A DNA stretch of 64,000 nucleotides from Symbiodinium natans (Eukaryota > Sar > Dinophyceae > Suessiales > Symbiodiniaceae). The notes beneath the pieces are model-generated. The model searched no databases and was not told the DNA's origin. It was given only the letters and a program-made list of their open reading frames with translations. Shown piece after piece: positions 10,393 to 22,490 of this stretch. Location of the stretch: the NCBI GenBank assembly GCA_905221605.1, contig CAJNDS010002065.1:103501-167500 (forward strand), in the 5' to 3' direction. The stretch's first letter is position 1; each line of letters opens with the position of its first letter. Both the position numbers and the translations under genes were made by a program.

Positions 10393-11845
10393 CGAGCGGT
10401 GGTACCTCCTTTAAATCTCATGTGCCCCGGATCGCCCATGTTCTTCTCCTTCGATTTTTGGAAGTTTGCTAGAGTTGGAGGACCCAAAGCATTCCAAAGG
10501 GCGGATGCTAAAGCCACCAAGATCAACTGCGGCCTCCTCCCCGAAAGCCCTTGCGCCCGACCCTCGTGACTCCCGTCATCTAAAGATTGGCCTTCAAGGT
10601 GGCAGACCATCTCGTAGCCTTCGCAGTGCATGGCTTGGCTTGCAGGGGAGCCTTTAGGGCTTTTTAGGGCCTTCTAGGGCCTCAGGGGCTTGAGAACTCG
10701 ACCTCGTCAGCAGATGGTCCTGTGTCTTGATGCTTTAGGGTTCGACCTCCCAACATGCACAACCACGTGGCCATGCGTTCATCACACTCTAGAAACAATT
10801 GTCCACGCTCGGTGGGGGGGGCCTGTGATGCGCCGGGAGGTGGTGTAGTGTCATTAGCACACCAAATCCTGGAAGGAAGCAGCCAGAAGCCACAATCACC
10901 ACCCTAAGCCCTAGACCCTATATAAACCCTAAGACACCGAACTTCGCGACCATCCCCGACCACCCGGGCCTGTGATCTGCGCGGGCGGCACCAAATTATA
11001 GCGTCGCCTCTTCAAGGTTGATTCGAACTCCTCCTGGCGGGAGATCTGCTTCAGTATCCTTGAGATTCATAACAAAACAAAGGGCCATTTAAACAAACAA
11101 GTGGTAACCCCACAACGGCTGGCCTTTGATGCAGCGCTTTGTTGGCTTACACGCAAGTGCGACTGTTTTGAAAGCATCTCACTGACACTCGCATCAGGTT
11201 CCATCGGTCAGCGGCTTCTCCACGCAAGGCATTTCTCAATTCAGCACCCACGGACGCGCAATACGTAGCACTGAAGTTGCTGCTTAAATCTTCAAGAAGG
11301 GCAACTGATCTGAGCTAGCAGCCATAGAAGAATTCCATCGAAGAACTCCATCGGGTTTTGGATACTTTATCTTGCCATCCTTTCGGCTGGACCCCAACGC
11401 GAAACCGAAAGCCCACATGTTTCCCGAAGAACGGAGTTCAAAGTCCTGACCATGGTTGATCTGGATGATGTCCAGCGGCAATGCAGCTTCGTTGCGTGAG
11501 GCGTAGATTTCGCCTCAAGGTCCACTTCGCTTGGGCCTAAACCCTAAACCCTATAAGCTTCTAACCTTTCCGGATCGTTCAACGGGTCAGGAGTCAGAAG
11601 TGTCGACGGCACCCTCAGCTCATGCTACTCTCCCCATTCAATGTGTTCAGCCGTCTCCCCTTTTTCCAATTTGATTCTCACTGCGCTTCCCACCGCGGGG
11701 CCCTCAATTCGGCTTGAACATAATGCGGACCCATCAGGAGAAGTGCTTACCGTCTCGACAAACCAACATGTGCGCTGAAGCAGCAGCTTTTCGTCGCAAG
11801 CACCGTCCGAACTGAAAGCTTCGAACCCAGATTTCCCTCAACATT
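10393..11845. other. Unique non-coding segment
   Basis: About 1.4 kb with only isolated two-unit CCCTAAA motifs (10900-10935, 11537-11552). No gene was recognised. Confidence 0.4.
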
Positions 11846-12119
11846 AATTAACTAAACCCTAAAAACCCCAAACCCTAAACCCTAAACCCCAAACAATCCG
11901 CAATGCTGTGAACAGGCGTCGCCCGCAGCCGGGGCGCGGCGACTGAAGCATCGCACCCGCGGCCAGCCTGGGTTGCAAGGGCCCCAGTGCACATTCTGAG
12001 CTCCTGAGGCTACCCGCTACTTTTAGGTTTCGGGCTTAGGGTTTAGGGTTTAGGGTTTAGGGTTTAGGGTGTGGGGTGTAGGGTTTAGGGTTTAGGGTCT
12101 ATGGTTTAGGGGTTAGGGT
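11846..12119. repeat. Opposed telomere-like tracts
   Basis: CCCTAAA at 11846-11895 and TTTAGGG at 12024-12119 with about 130 bp between. The second is degenerate (GTGGGGTGTAGGG, GTCTATGG). Confidence 0.85.
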
Positions 12120-12569
12120 ACCCTTAAGATGAGATTGAGGCAAATTGAGGATCATGTTGACGGCCTGCCCAGTCCCCCAACGTCCTCTGGAGTCTTCGGG
12201 AGTTTGATCTGGAATGGCCCAGTCAATTCTGGTGGACTCTCGGTAGACTTTACAACCAGAACGTTGAACGAACCTGAACTGTCGCTCAACATGGCCGTAG
12301 CTTGCTGTAAGTTGAGGAACCTAAACATGCTAAGCTGATCTGTAGCTTCGGAGAAGCGAAAAAAGGGGAGACAATCCAACTCCAATATGCTCATCGCCTA
12401 CACCTGCCTACACAAACGGTAAAGCTCTGAAGAAAAGTCTTACATGCACAGCAAAGTCTAGGAAAAAAAAGGTGGGTTGAGTCACCAGGAACCGAAAACA
12501 CAAGAACCGAAATGAACAAAAGCCTTTGCGAGTTGAGATCCACCGCTTGCGATCTCACGTCGCCCCCAA

Positions 12570-12629
12570 GTAACCCTAAACCCTAAACCCTAAACCCTCA
12601 ACCCTAAACCCTAAACCCTAAACCCGAAA
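12570..12629 (-). repeat. CCCTAAA tract
   Basis: Eight units, one CCCTCAA and one CCCGAAA. Confidence 0.85.
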
Positions 12630-12738
12630 CCCCCGAAGTGCTGGCCAGGTCACTCTTTTCCAGTGCCCACGCCAGGGCTTGGCGAAAGATGCATCCGAGC
12701 CAAGATCCGCGCTCTAGAAGCCTCTGCGCTGGGTTCAC

Positions 12739-12845
12739 TGCTATTTGCTCAAGGCAATGTATAATCATAATCCCTACGGTATATTGCCCTTGTAAGAAAA
12801 ATGATTCTTGTTTTGGTAAGATAATGATCCCTATATTGCCCTAAA
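12739..12845 (+). mobile_element. Decayed family E element (copy 3)
   Basis: CTGCTATTTGCTCAAGG at the left and two ATAATCCCTA...TATTGCCC cores. The right end was not identified. Confidence 0.4.
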
Positions 12846-13154
12846 AAGCACGAAGCATAGCACACGTTAGAGCATCCACCGCCCTGACGGGTAGGTTGTG
12901 CGCCCTATTGCGCAGTCCTGCCAGCAGTGCTTTTCTTTTACAAAGAGGTGCCTTGAGAGCCCTCGCACTCTGAGGCCAGCCGGCCAGCTACAGCCTTTCC
13001 TTCGGTAGGAGCTTGTACCTCCTCCCGGAAGGGATGGACATGTACAGGTTTTGTTTGTCGCAATACCCTAGCGGTGTTGCGAAGGAGGAGTGTTGAAGCC
13101 TACTCCTGTACATGTCATCCTGTAGCAGATGTACCATGCATTTTTCCTTGTTGC

Positions 13155-13247
13155 TTATAGAATAGTATTTGTTATTCTTTGGGGGGTTCTTAAGCAAATA
13201 GTAGTATCCCTAAACCCTAAACCCTAAACCCTAAACCCTAAACCCTT
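13155..13247. repeat. Family E end fragment joined to a CCCTAAA tract
   Basis: GGGGGGTTCTTAAGCAAATAG at 13180-13200 is a family E right end. It is followed directly by five CCCTAAA units (13207-13247). Confidence 0.6.
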
Positions 13248-13325
13248 GCGGATTTGAGGTGGGTGGGCTTTGGGGGGTTTGTGGGCAGTCAGTGGTGCTA
13301 TCGATTCAATCCATGAGCAGCCCAG

Positions 13326-13387
13326 GGGTTTGGGGGTTTAGGGGTTTAGGGGTTTAGGGGTTTAGGGTTTAGGGTTTAGGGTTTAGT
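13326..13387 (+). repeat. TTTAGGGG 8-mer tract
   Basis: Five octamers followed by three normal heptamers. Confidence 0.85.
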
Positions 13388-13623
13388 GTGTGTTTCACAC
13401 GGATTCCTGCTAAAGCTTGATCGTCACTCATACGCATTACAGGTGTGTTCAAAGATCCTTCAAGCACTCGGGTGCCAGTACCGTGCCAGTTGTTTGCTGG
13501 TTCAGGGCCCTCTCTCCCAGACTTCCCGAAAACAGTGCAATGCCTAAGGACGGCCCAACGAGCGTGTAGAGCACACCCACGTCGAAGGTGAAGCTGAGAT
13601 AGCCTAAGAGTAGTTTTTTGCAA

Positions 13624-13673
13624 TAGGGTTTAGGGTTTCGGGTCTTGGGTTGAAGGCTTAGGGTTTAGGGTCA
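13624..13673 (+). repeat. Degenerate TTTAGGG tract
   Basis: Interrupted by CGGGTCTTGGGTTGAAGG. Confidence 0.65.
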
Positions 13674-13883
13674 AGCAGGTGCTGCCTTGCAGGCAGATGA
13701 GGGCACAAACGAGACGTTTAGCCTAGGCGGCCGCTGAATGCCAGGACGTGTGGGGCCACTGTTTACGACTGGTGTCATCTGCGACTTCTGTAGCGATACG
13801 TAGGCTTTGTGCTCCGAAGCAAATTCAAATGCCCAGAACTCGTGCGAGATGCGCCTTAGGAATGCGCGACAAACGTACCATCA

Positions 13884-14093
13884 CCAACAACAAGACCAAC
13901 AACAAAACAACCAACGCCACCACCACCACCACCAGCAGCAGCAGCAGCACCACCACCACCACTAGCAACAGCACTAGAAACAGCACTAGCAACAGCACTA
14001 GCACCAGCACGAGCAATAGCACGAGCAATAGCACTAGCAATAGCACTAGCAATAGCACTAGCAATAGCACTAGCAATAGCACTAGCAAGATGA
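13884..14093 (+). repeat. Trinucleotide and AGCACTAGCAAT 12-mer array
   Basis: ACC/AGC/AAC triplets (13884-13965) pass into about ten copies of a 12-bp unit, AGCACTAGCAAT. The 175-aa frame across it is Asn/Ser/Thr homopolymer and ends in telomere repeat, so it is treated as repeat rather than gene. Confidence 0.85.
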
Positions 14094-14259
14094 AAGGCAA
14101 AAGAATAAGAAGACGAAGAACTGCTTCCATACAGATGTGCATACGTTGTACAACCTCAAGACAAAGAAAAAGTGTAACCTTGTACTACGGGGAATCTTGC
14201 AAGGCTACACACAAAAAGTCAAACACCAAGCACGAAAACGGCAACGCACTCCTAAACAA

Positions 14260-14316
14260 TAACCCTAAACCCTAGACCCTAAACCTAAACCCTAAGCCTT
14301 AAACCCTAACCCTGAA
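14260..14316 (-). repeat. CCCTAAA tract
   Basis: Six to seven units with CCTAGAC and CCTTAAA variants. Confidence 0.75.
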
Positions 14317-14468
14317 AACCCCAAAAGCCTCCCAACAAGATTCCTTTGCTCGGAGAGGTGCGCAAGGGGTCCACGATCTTCAGGCGCAATGCCGGATGTC
14401 GCTCGGCCAGGCGCCGTGTGGCCTGAGACGGGAATTCGCAATGGTTTTCAGGGTTTGTTTTTTTTTTG

Positions 14469-14754
14469 GGGTTTAGGGTTTAGGGTTGAGGGTTTAGGGT
14501 TTAGGGTTTAGGGATTAGGGTTTAGGGTTTTGGGAAAGCTTCGCTTCTAAGGTGACCATCCGTGACCTTCTAGGGTTGACGAGTTGGTGGAATTGGCTTT
14601 GAGGTTTTGGCGGGACGGTGCATCAGTGCTTGAGTCGGGCAGCTGCGAGGCTGTAGGCCTTTGGTGGAAGATTTCAGTTTAGGGTTTAGGGTTTAGGGTT
14701 TAGGGTTTAGGGTTTAGGGTTTAGGGTTTAGGGTTTAGGGTTTCGGGTTTCGGG
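14469..14754 (+). repeat. Two TTTAGGG tracts
   Basis: 14469-14534 (nine units) and 14678-14754 (eleven units, the last two GTTTCGG) around a unique 140 bp. Confidence 0.9.
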
Positions 14755-14954
14755 ATCAAGAGATGGTGTTCAACAACACGAAGGGACGAAATAGAACTAG
14801 TTGCTGCAACTGGTTGCCTCAAATCACTTTCGAAACATCCCTTCCCTCAAACCCCATTATGCGGAGCAGTCAGGCCAAGAGAGAACTTCTTCCTCGAAAC
14901 ATTGGTACGCGACGTGAGGCAACACTATCTACAGAGGCACAGAAACTCTCTTGA

Positions 14955-15146
14955 AGACTATTAGGGCCCCATATATATATATATATGTATACCATGTAAG
15001 GGAATATATAGAGACTATTAGGGCCCTCTATATACCCTTTGAGGGATTATATAGAGACTATTAGAGCCCTCTATAATTATACCCTTTGAGGGATTATGTA
15101 GAGGGAAATAGGGTACCTCATTCCCCCGTCTCCCTACGAACCAACA
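14955..15146 (+). mobile_element. MITE-like element, family D copy 2 with internal triplication
   Basis: AGACTATTAGGGCCC...ATATA and CCCTTTGAGGGATTATATAG occur three times in tandem. The tail GGTACCTCATTCCCCCGTCT and CCAACAG matches 195-310. Confidence 0.6.
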
Positions 15147-15231
15147 GTAAGAGGAGGGCGGAAAGAAGACAATGCATCACCTGGCCTCTGTCAACGCTTC
15201 ATGGTTCAACCTCTCCAAGCTCTGCAAGAAG

Positions 15232-15286
15232 GGTTTAGGGTTTAGGGTTTAGGGTTTAGGGTTTAGGGTTTAGGGTTTAGGGTTTT
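15232..15286 (+). repeat. TTTAGGG tract (eight perfect units)
   Basis: Pure heptamers. Confidence 0.9.
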
Positions 15287-16462
15287 CAGCATGCTTCGGC
15301 TGTCAGAGCGGCACTTGTTCATACTTTTTCTGGGGGGCTTACAGTTTGAGGGGACCTCAGATTTGGAGATGCGCGCTCAGGGACGAAGGCTTGAGCGATG
15401 AAAGTTTCAGCTCTCGGACACTCCCAAGCAATTTGCCGTCAGCGGCTTGGCTCGCTGAAGTTAAGCTACGTTCTACCACGGATGCAAGCCGTGGTTCAAA
15501 AAGAGCTGGTGTACAAGATGTGCGGCCTCAAGGACAACAAATGGCTCCGACTTTTCAAGGGCCTACCACAAGGAAGAACATCTAACCATCACCAGCCATC
15601 CTCGAAGCCCTCAAACCTTGCGGGAAGCTGGCCGGTGCCTTCCGTGACCCCGGAGCACCCACTGGCCCATGGGGGACACCTGCCGAGTGGTTTACAGCAT
15701 TTGCGTCTTTACGCGTTAGTGGTCCGAGCTCTGTCTGCAGTCTGTTGTTGCGGGCAATTTACGAGTCAGTTATTGCTGTCCTCTCGCCCACCTCTCAGCA
15801 TCCACAACACTGCTGCACGACACACAGGCTCGCTTGCGAACGCTTTGCGGGTGTCCAGATCAGCTTCAGATAGAAACACTTCCGGTATGCCAGTATGCAT
15901 TGACAGGACTTTGAACGCTTCCCTTTGCCTGGCCAGGGGAGAACCAGATGGCATATTCCTTGCCGACGTCCTCCACAGAAGAAGAAAGAAGGCCCCACAA
16001 CTGAAGCCTACACTATCGCGCCACCTACTTTGGGACTGAAGTTACTGGAATACAAGGCCCGTCAAGCACTTGACAAATCACCAAGAACTACTGCACCCAG
16101 CAGCCCCCACCCCCAACTCCTCTGGCATCGCACCGACGACGGTGTCGCATGCGGCCACGCGTGGGGCGACAGCGACAATCTCTGCGAGCCTTTGAGCGGG
16201 TGAGCTCAGCCAACGCTGTCTATTTTGGTTGGCTATGCAAAGCCCTCTGTTTAGGGCCAGGGCAGTTGGGAAGGGGGGGCGGGGGGCTTCCAAACCTGAA
16301 CTTGTATGATGATGCGACTGGGACGGCCTGACCCCAAACCATCCATAGCTCACTCGCTAGGGGCGATGATGAGCACCTATTGCGCACATAATCCGCTGGG
16401 AACGAGGAATCAGCACTTACTTACTTCCACCACTGGACACTATAGACGAACAAGTCAGCTTA
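15287..16462. other. Unique segment, no gene recognised
   Basis: The longest telomere-tract-free stretch in this part. A 213-aa frame (15398-16039) and several overlapping ones lack similarity I can recognise. A spliced exon cannot be excluded. Confidence 0.35.
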
Positions 16463-16575
16463 CCTTGGGGACCCTAAAAATTGGGGTCATATATCCTGTA
16501 CTACTATAATTCCTGTTAGAGTATATTAGCATATATGAGCCATAAAGCCTTTTAGGGTTCGTTTGGTCTCCAAGG
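16463..16575 (+). mobile_element. MITE-like element, family B copy 1
   Basis: Ends CCTTGGGGACC/GGTCTCCAAGG are inverted. The core TTGGGGTCATATATCCTG and ATATGAGCCATAAAGCC recurs at 23410-23508. Confidence 0.65.
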
Positions 16576-17814
16576 CTTACACACTCCGCTTCGGCCCGCA
16601 TCAGAAATTGATGCAGCTGTCTAGCAGAAGCTGTTGGCATTGACTAGCAGACAAGCCTGAAAACATGCAGTGATCCAGCATTCTCCAGTCGCTACAAGTA
16701 ACACAACAACGCTACGAGAAGTTGTCCACACCACCGAATCTACGGCTTCTCAAGAGCACAGCAGGTGCGTTGTGGGCTTGCTACACGAAAAAAAAGAACG
16801 CCAGATGGCGGAGCAACTCATGTTATGATCCCTCACCCCTGTTAGCTGAAAGAGTCCTCAAACCCTAAACCCTAAACCCTAAACCCTAAAACCCTAAACC
16901 CTAAACCCTAAAACCCTAAACCCTGAACCCTAAACCGTGGCCGAAGGATGCCCAAGGGACTCTTTGGCAGTCCGCACTTCGCGGATGCGCGGCGCGGGAA
17001 CCATGCCTGCTTCTCTAGACAATAAGCGCCCAAAAGTTGGAACATCATTGTCCTTATACCCCAAGAGTACTGCTAAAGGGAATCTCAGGACTCATCGTCA
17101 TTAAACCATGTTCCAACTTCGTGGAGTTTACTGCAAGGCGAAGACCCTCTACCCCCCACAGTTATGGATGGCTGCAGTCCCTCTCTCGACCACCTGCTCT
17201 ACGCCGGAAGACACGACTCGTGCGTGATCTCTTGTGAAATGAACGGGCGGCTTGGCGGAAGACCAGAGCATTTCACCCACTCTAAAAAATCTCTAAAACC
17301 TAAAAGCTTTCTTCCCCTGGGCTTCCCTTCTCCTAGTCTGTCAATGGAGTCTGCACGGGCCAGAAGCAGAACATCAATCTTTCTGCGAAGACGAAGACAA
17401 ACCGAGACGGAAGGCTAGTACAGAGCTGCCATTGTGTCACCATTCTGGCTTTCCGGACCAGCCCTGCCTACCTGGCTTTGAACCCTGAGGCCCCGGCAGC
17501 CAAACTCATTTCCTCAGCAAAGAACACAACTTTGCTGCCCAAAAACAGTCGCTCAGGAAGGTCAGTGCAGGCAGGAACTTTCTCAGATGATTGGGCTTGA
17601 GGTCTGGGAAAGGGGATCCGCAGACATCCGAAGGCTTTTGCCAACTTTCGCCCCTGCCCACAAACCGAAGACCCCACCCGCACCACCCCCGCAACAAGCC
17701 ACTGCATGGTGCCCCTGCGACATAGTGCAACCCAAGGATCGGAGCTTGTTGGCCAACCGCGCGATGCGTAAGGAGTCCAGACCCAGCAGAACACCTGACA
17801 AACTTCAGAGGCTT
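16576..17814. other. Unique non-coding segment with one CCCTAAA tract
   Basis: The tract at 16859-16936 (eleven units, two with an extra A) is its only repeat. Short frames at 17468-17832 overlap on both strands without a recognisable domain. Confidence 0.4.
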
Positions 17815-17852
17815 ATAGGGTTTAGGGTTTAGGGTTTAGGGCTTAGTGCTAG
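17815..17852 (+). repeat. Short TTTAGGG tract
   Basis: Five units ending GCTTAGTGCTAGGG. Confidence 0.75.
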
Positions 17853-18090
17853 GGCTTGTAGGGCCCAGGATTGGTATGGCTTGAACACCTTGGCATAGCT
17901 CCGCTTTTCATCGTGTGCTGCTGTCAGTCCTCTGAACGCCCATGTCACGAATCAACACCCCCTGCACTTAAGGGGAATAAGGTCCCTGAGAAGGCCTCCT
18001 TTAGTCCCTTGATACACTTGCTAGAAAACATGGCAGAACAATCAGCACCCTTACGGAATACAGGGGGCCTCAAAGACTCGAATAGGTCTT

Positions 18091-18180
18091 TTTGTTGTTG
18101 GGCGGGGGGTTCTTCTAGTATCATCATATAGGGGCCCGAAGGGAATAGCAATTCTCTTCGCAACTCTTCCGACCCCTAGC
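18091..18180 (+). mobile_element. Diverged family F element (copy 4)
   Basis: GGGGGGTTCTTCTAGTATCA and GGGGCCCGAAGGGAATAGC, then CAACTCTTCCGACCCCTA, keep the family F order with substitutions. The left end is uncertain. Confidence 0.45.
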
Positions 18181-18311
18181 CTGAAACGCTTTTCCGCCGA
18201 AAGGCTCGAAGGGGTGACGGGGCGCAGGAGCGGCTCCACCTCGCCAAGTGCCTGGGCTGCCACGAGGAAGCTCGAGGCCCCCAAGGTCGCTCCGCAACCC
18301 CCGGACATTAC

Positions 18312-18652
18312 ATGGGGTTTAGGGTTTAGGGCTTAGGGTTCAGGGTTTAGGGTTTAGGGTTGTCTCTTTCCGAGGGGTGCTTACTGATAAGGGGGCCGCA
18401 GCAGATAGGGGACCCACAAAGGGTCCCTCATGCAGAGAACCCACAGTACATTCTTTTCTTGCTTCTGCTGCCACAACAGCAAGAGAGCGGTTTTGACCAT
18501 AGGGAAGCCAATCTTGCTCCTCTAAACACCTCGTAAGCATCCCCATGCTATGTGCAAGCCCTTGGGGCAGGGTGAGAAGATGCAGGGTTTAGGGTTTAGG
18601 GTTTAGGGTTTAGGGTTTAGGGTTTAGGGTTTAGGGTTTAGGGTTTAGGGTA
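18312..18652 (+). repeat. Two TTTAGGG tracts
   Basis: 18312-18361 (seven units) and 18583-18652 (ten perfect units). Confidence 0.9.
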
Positions 18653-19057
18653 GGATCTTGAGGTTACTTGGGCCCCCTTCGGTCTCGAAAAGCCGGGTTC
18701 TAAGTGCAAACTGGTTCAGGACACCTCAGCACACTTCGTGGGCCGTGGGACCTCCTCTTCGACAAGCATCCGGGGATCGAAGCATCCCAGCAGTGGCTTC
18801 ATCTTTGGCCAGAAGAGGACATGCAAGCACCGCGGGGAACAAAACGCATCTCTGCCCTTCTTTTCCGACTCGGAATGCCTTCTCAGCCGGGCTTTGTAAA
18901 CTTTGAAAGCCCAAGTTGAAAGCACGGTGAGACTGGCATGGAACGAACCCAGGACCTTTAAGCTTAGGCTTTTAGGCTTTAGGGCCGGGGGAGACAGTAG
19001 GCGCTCTCCGAAGGGCCCAGCCCCAACCGCGACAACACCTGAAGTCTTGACTCAATC

Positions 19058-19500
19058 GGTTTAGGGTTAGGGTTTAGGGTTCAGGGTTTAGGGTTCAGGG
19101 TTTAGGGTTCAGGGTTTAGGGTTTAGGGAGCTGCAAACAGCGGTCCTATCAAAGCCCAATGCATAACCAAAACCCATCCAAAACCAGCCCCTCTCCCATG
19201 AGCGAGAAGGGAAACCCCGAAGCCTCCAAAAGCCAAAGCTCTCGACAACCCTTACACTGCCTTACCCTAAACCCTAAACCCTAAACCCTAAACCCTAAAC
19301 CCTAAACCCTAACCCCCTAAGCCCTAAAACCTAAGCCGCTCAGGCCGACAGCTTCTGGTCGCCTACGATCCACGGGGCCTCCTCGACAGCATCGTTTAAA
19401 GCTGGTGCTGCACTTAGCTCTGGGAGACTTCGACGTGCAGGAGGGTTTAGGGTTTAGTGTTTAGGGTTTAGGGTTTAGGGTTTAGGGTTTAGGGTTTAGG
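19058..19500. repeat. Cluster of three tracts, orientation + - +
   Basis: 19058-19130 plus (alternating TTTAGGG and TTCAGGG), 19263-19334 minus, 19442-19500 plus. Spacers are 110-130 bp. Confidence 0.9.
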
Positions 19501-20304
19501 AGCTTCGGAATTGAGGTCAAGAGTCTGGCATCGAGGCGATGTGTTCTGTGGCTGTGGGGCTTCGGCTTGCCTTTGAAGTTGCCTTTGAGGAGTTCTTTGC
19601 GCTTCACAAGGAATGCCCTGCAATTCCAATTGGTGCCTTGATATGTGGGCCCGGAGCGTCTTACCTGATGCCACAATGTGCGTTTAATGCTGCTGGTTCC
19701 CACCCCTGTTGACAATCTGTGGCTACGAAATGATGGCTTAGCTTTTGCAGCCGGCCAACGCCGGCGTGTCTCAATCCCTCTCCGCGGATAGCTGTCTTGA
19801 GTGTGGCTGGACCAATACCCTCAGCCTGGAAGCCTTGCCCTCGCACAGCCGCCAGACTACTTCATCCCCCCCCACACTACCGACAGTAGGTCCAATCTTC
19901 GAGAATCCAATCTGGCGGCGGAGCCTCGGGAAGCAAACTCTCCTCGACAGGGAGGCTGCTGACGGTCAGCGGCGTGTTCTCCTTGATCCGAGGTTGCAGA
20001 TCGCGGTTTTTGTAAGTTGACCGCTCCAGTGAACCAACCGAACTCGAACCCCACCAAGCTCCATTTATAGTGCAAAGCCTGGAGAAAGGGGACTTTAGGG
20101 CTACTTTGAAGGTTCTACTTTTAGTCGTGGCTGAGCTTGGCCACCAGACATGACTTCAACCAAAAGCGGCTGACATAGGGCCTACTGCAAGGTACGGGCT
20201 GTGCAGTCACAATGACGAACCTGGCTTCGCCGAGCATCTGCGTGCTGCACGCGCGAGACGATCCTGAGTTGCACGTCCCTAGAAAAAACGGCCCGACGGC
20301 CCGC
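19501..20304. other. Unique non-coding segment
   Basis: No repeat tract and no recognisable protein or RNA gene. Confidence 0.35.

Positions 20305-20344
<40 letters not shown>
20305..20344 (+). repeat. (AC)20 microsatellite
   Basis: Forty uninterrupted bases of AC. Confidence 0.95.
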
Positions 20345-20345
<1 letters not shown>

Positions 20346-20467
20346 TGGCTTGGCTGCAGCCCATCTCAGCCCCTCAAAGAGTATCCTCACACGCAGAATC
20401 GCATCGAGTGAGGATTCCAGATCCCCTCTGTGCCGATTTTCTGAGGTAATAGGCGACTTGAGTATGC

Positions 20468-20485
20468 GGGGGGGGGGGGGGGGGG
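20468..20485 (+). repeat. G18 homopolymer
   Basis: Uninterrupted G run. Confidence 0.9.
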
Positions 20486-20818
20486 TTCCAAACTCCAGAC
20501 CAATGTCAGCATCTGCTTTGGGGGGTTGAAAGCTCCTGTTGGGCCTGCAGTTGGGGGGGGAGCCTTGTAAGGGATTCTATGGTGTATGGGAGTATATATG
20601 AGAGAAATTCTGCAGTTCTGTGAGCACTGCGGGCTCCGCCCTGAACTGCCTGGCCTGAACCTGCTCCGAGTGGCTGAAGGGTGCACAGGGTCTCACCCAC
20701 GAAGCAGAAAGGCTTCCGCAAGTGTGCAATCCACACCTTGCTGCGAGAACCAGGGCTTTGATTGCTTTAGAGGCTGCAGCATCAGACATGTCAGAATCTT
20801 TGCAGCTTCTGGAATACT

Positions 20819-20965
20819 TCACCCTAAACCCTAAACCCTTGTTACATCCAGGCCTCATGAAGTCTGCCGGGTAAGTATGCTGACACACCCTAAACCCTAA
20901 ACCCTAAACCCTAAAACCCTAAACCCCTAAACCCCTGAACCCTAAAACCCTAAACCCCTAAACCT
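20819..20965 (-). repeat. CCCTAAA tracts
   Basis: Three units at 20819-20839 and about eleven at 20885-20965, with CCCCTAAA 8-mers. Confidence 0.85.
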
Positions 20966-21059
20966 TCCACTGCAACTCAGGGTGCCGTCTTCGTGTTGCC
21001 CCCGAGGGACCTCAGATCGATGTAGGTCCAGCAGGGCCACCAGGGGCCCCCATTTAAGT

Positions 21060-21277
21060 CATGGGTTCCCCTTGCTACCCCCTCTACACGGGTTTAGGGT
21101 TTAGGGTTTAGGGTTTAGGGTTTAGGGTTTAGGGTTTAGGGTTTAGGGCCCTCTATACTGCCCCCCCCCCCCCCCCCCGGGTTCCCCCCTTAAATAACAT
21201 TGATTAGCCTTAATAGCCTTGATTATGGGGGAAACTAGGGGGTGCAGTATAGAGGGGGGCAAGTCGGGGAACCCATG
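21060..21277. mobile_element. MITE-like element (family K) split by a telomere tract
   Basis: Outer inverted ends CATGGGTTCCCC...CCCTCTACAC (21060-21089) and the complement at 21247-21277. A TTTAGGG tract (21090-21148) interrupts it near the left end. On resumption the bases CCCTCTATAC repeat the CCCTCTACAC left of the tract. A C18 run follows at 21161-21178. Confidence 0.75.
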
Positions 21278-21745
21278 AATAAGGGATGGAATCAGCGGCT
21301 GTGGCTCTGCTGGCTTTCCCGAGACAGGTCGGTGTACCGACCCCGGCGCCCACTACGAATGGAAGCTCTGAGCGAAGTACTTCTCAAGGGCTCAGCACGC
21401 AAGCTGCTCCTCTGCGAGATTCGGGCATGCCAAGCATGCTCAACACCGATAAAGATCTAGCCATGATGGACTTTCAGCTATTCCGCAGGTGCCATACAGT
21501 CCAGTCCGGGGGAGCAGTATTAGAGTCTCTTGTCTCCTCACGGGCCTTTGGCTTCGCAGAACTCTGCGCCAGCCGGTTGCAACCCGCAGATGCTTCGCTT
21601 GCGCGTCAGAAAGGCACGCTCGCAGATTGCTGATGAATGCCCTTGCTGCCTCCGAGGTGCTCTTTCAGAAGAGTCGTGAGGCACGAGTTCCTCGTTGCGA
21701 AAAAGACATCAAGGCAGGCTGCAGCAGAGACAAGCGTGGCCTACC

Positions 21746-21964
21746 CTAGGCCCTAAACCCTAAACCCTAAACCCTAAACCCTAATTCCTAAACCCTAAAC
21801 CCTAAACCCTAAACCCGAACCTTGAGTCCTATAGGTTCTCAAGCTCAAAGCCCCGAAGCCCCCTGCTGGCCAATAAGCACAGCATGGCACAGCGACTTGC
21901 GCACACCCCCAGGTGCTTACGTCCTAGCTGGGAATTCTAAACCCTAAACCCTAAACCCTAAACC
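21746..21964 (-). repeat. Two CCCTAAA tracts
   Basis: 21746-21826 (ten units, one AATTCCT) and 21936-21964 (four units). Confidence 0.85.
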
Positions 21965-22252
21965 GGGGTTTTGATGCTCAAGCCCATGAGACTCGACATG
22001 CACCGAGCCACCGGTATGGGACGTGCGGGCTGGGCGGCGCAAGCGCAGAGATGACCTGGTCTTTGAGGTTTTTTCGGGATCTCTGAGTCGCGATCATCCC
22101 TCATTCCTCTCGGCTTCCATCTTTCATGTCTAATAGGGCGCATGATACAACAGGTGTACTGCCCCAGATGTTCGCACTTCACGATGCGTTTGGCAGAGCC
22201 GTATATGCGTAAATGCAAGCCGGCGCCGGCGCGCTCGGCAAGGAAAAGTGAG

Positions 22253-22325
22253 GGAGGGTTTAGGGTTTCGGGTTTCGGGTCACAAGGGTTTTGGGTTTAG
22301 GGATCAGGGTTTAGGGATTAGGGAA
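22253..22325 (+). repeat. Degenerate TTTAGGG tract
   Basis: GTTTCGG, GGATCAGGG and GATTAGGG variants dominate. Confidence 0.65.
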
Positions 22326-22390
22326 AGCTTAGGGTAGGGGTTCCTTTTTCCAACTTGGCACTTGGCCCGAAAGCACCTTTAATCAGCTTG

Positions 22391-22490
22391 GGGTTACCAA
22401 TCCTTACACAAGCAAGCTTGGAATGCTCCCCCCTTATACTAACAGTCCCCCCTTATTATAGTCCCTATTAAGGACTGTTGGTAACATCCC
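22391..22490. mobile_element. Diverged family G element (copy 2)
   Basis: CCCCCCTTATACTAACAGTCC and GGACTGTTGGTAACATCCC are inverted; compare the near-perfect copy at 45888-45984. Confidence 0.55.

Noticed and set aside
13748-14275. 175-aa Asn/Ser/Thr-rich open frame
   Set aside because: Produced by the trinucleotide/12-mer array and ends inside telomere-like sequence; both strands are open.
15398-16039. 213-aa plus-strand frame
   Set aside because: No recognisable domain, overlapping alternatives on both strands, and no supporting context.
18920-18970. tRNA-like T-loop (GGGTTCGTTCC on minus)
   Set aside because: The flanking bases do not form a T stem, and no acceptor or anticodon arms are found.
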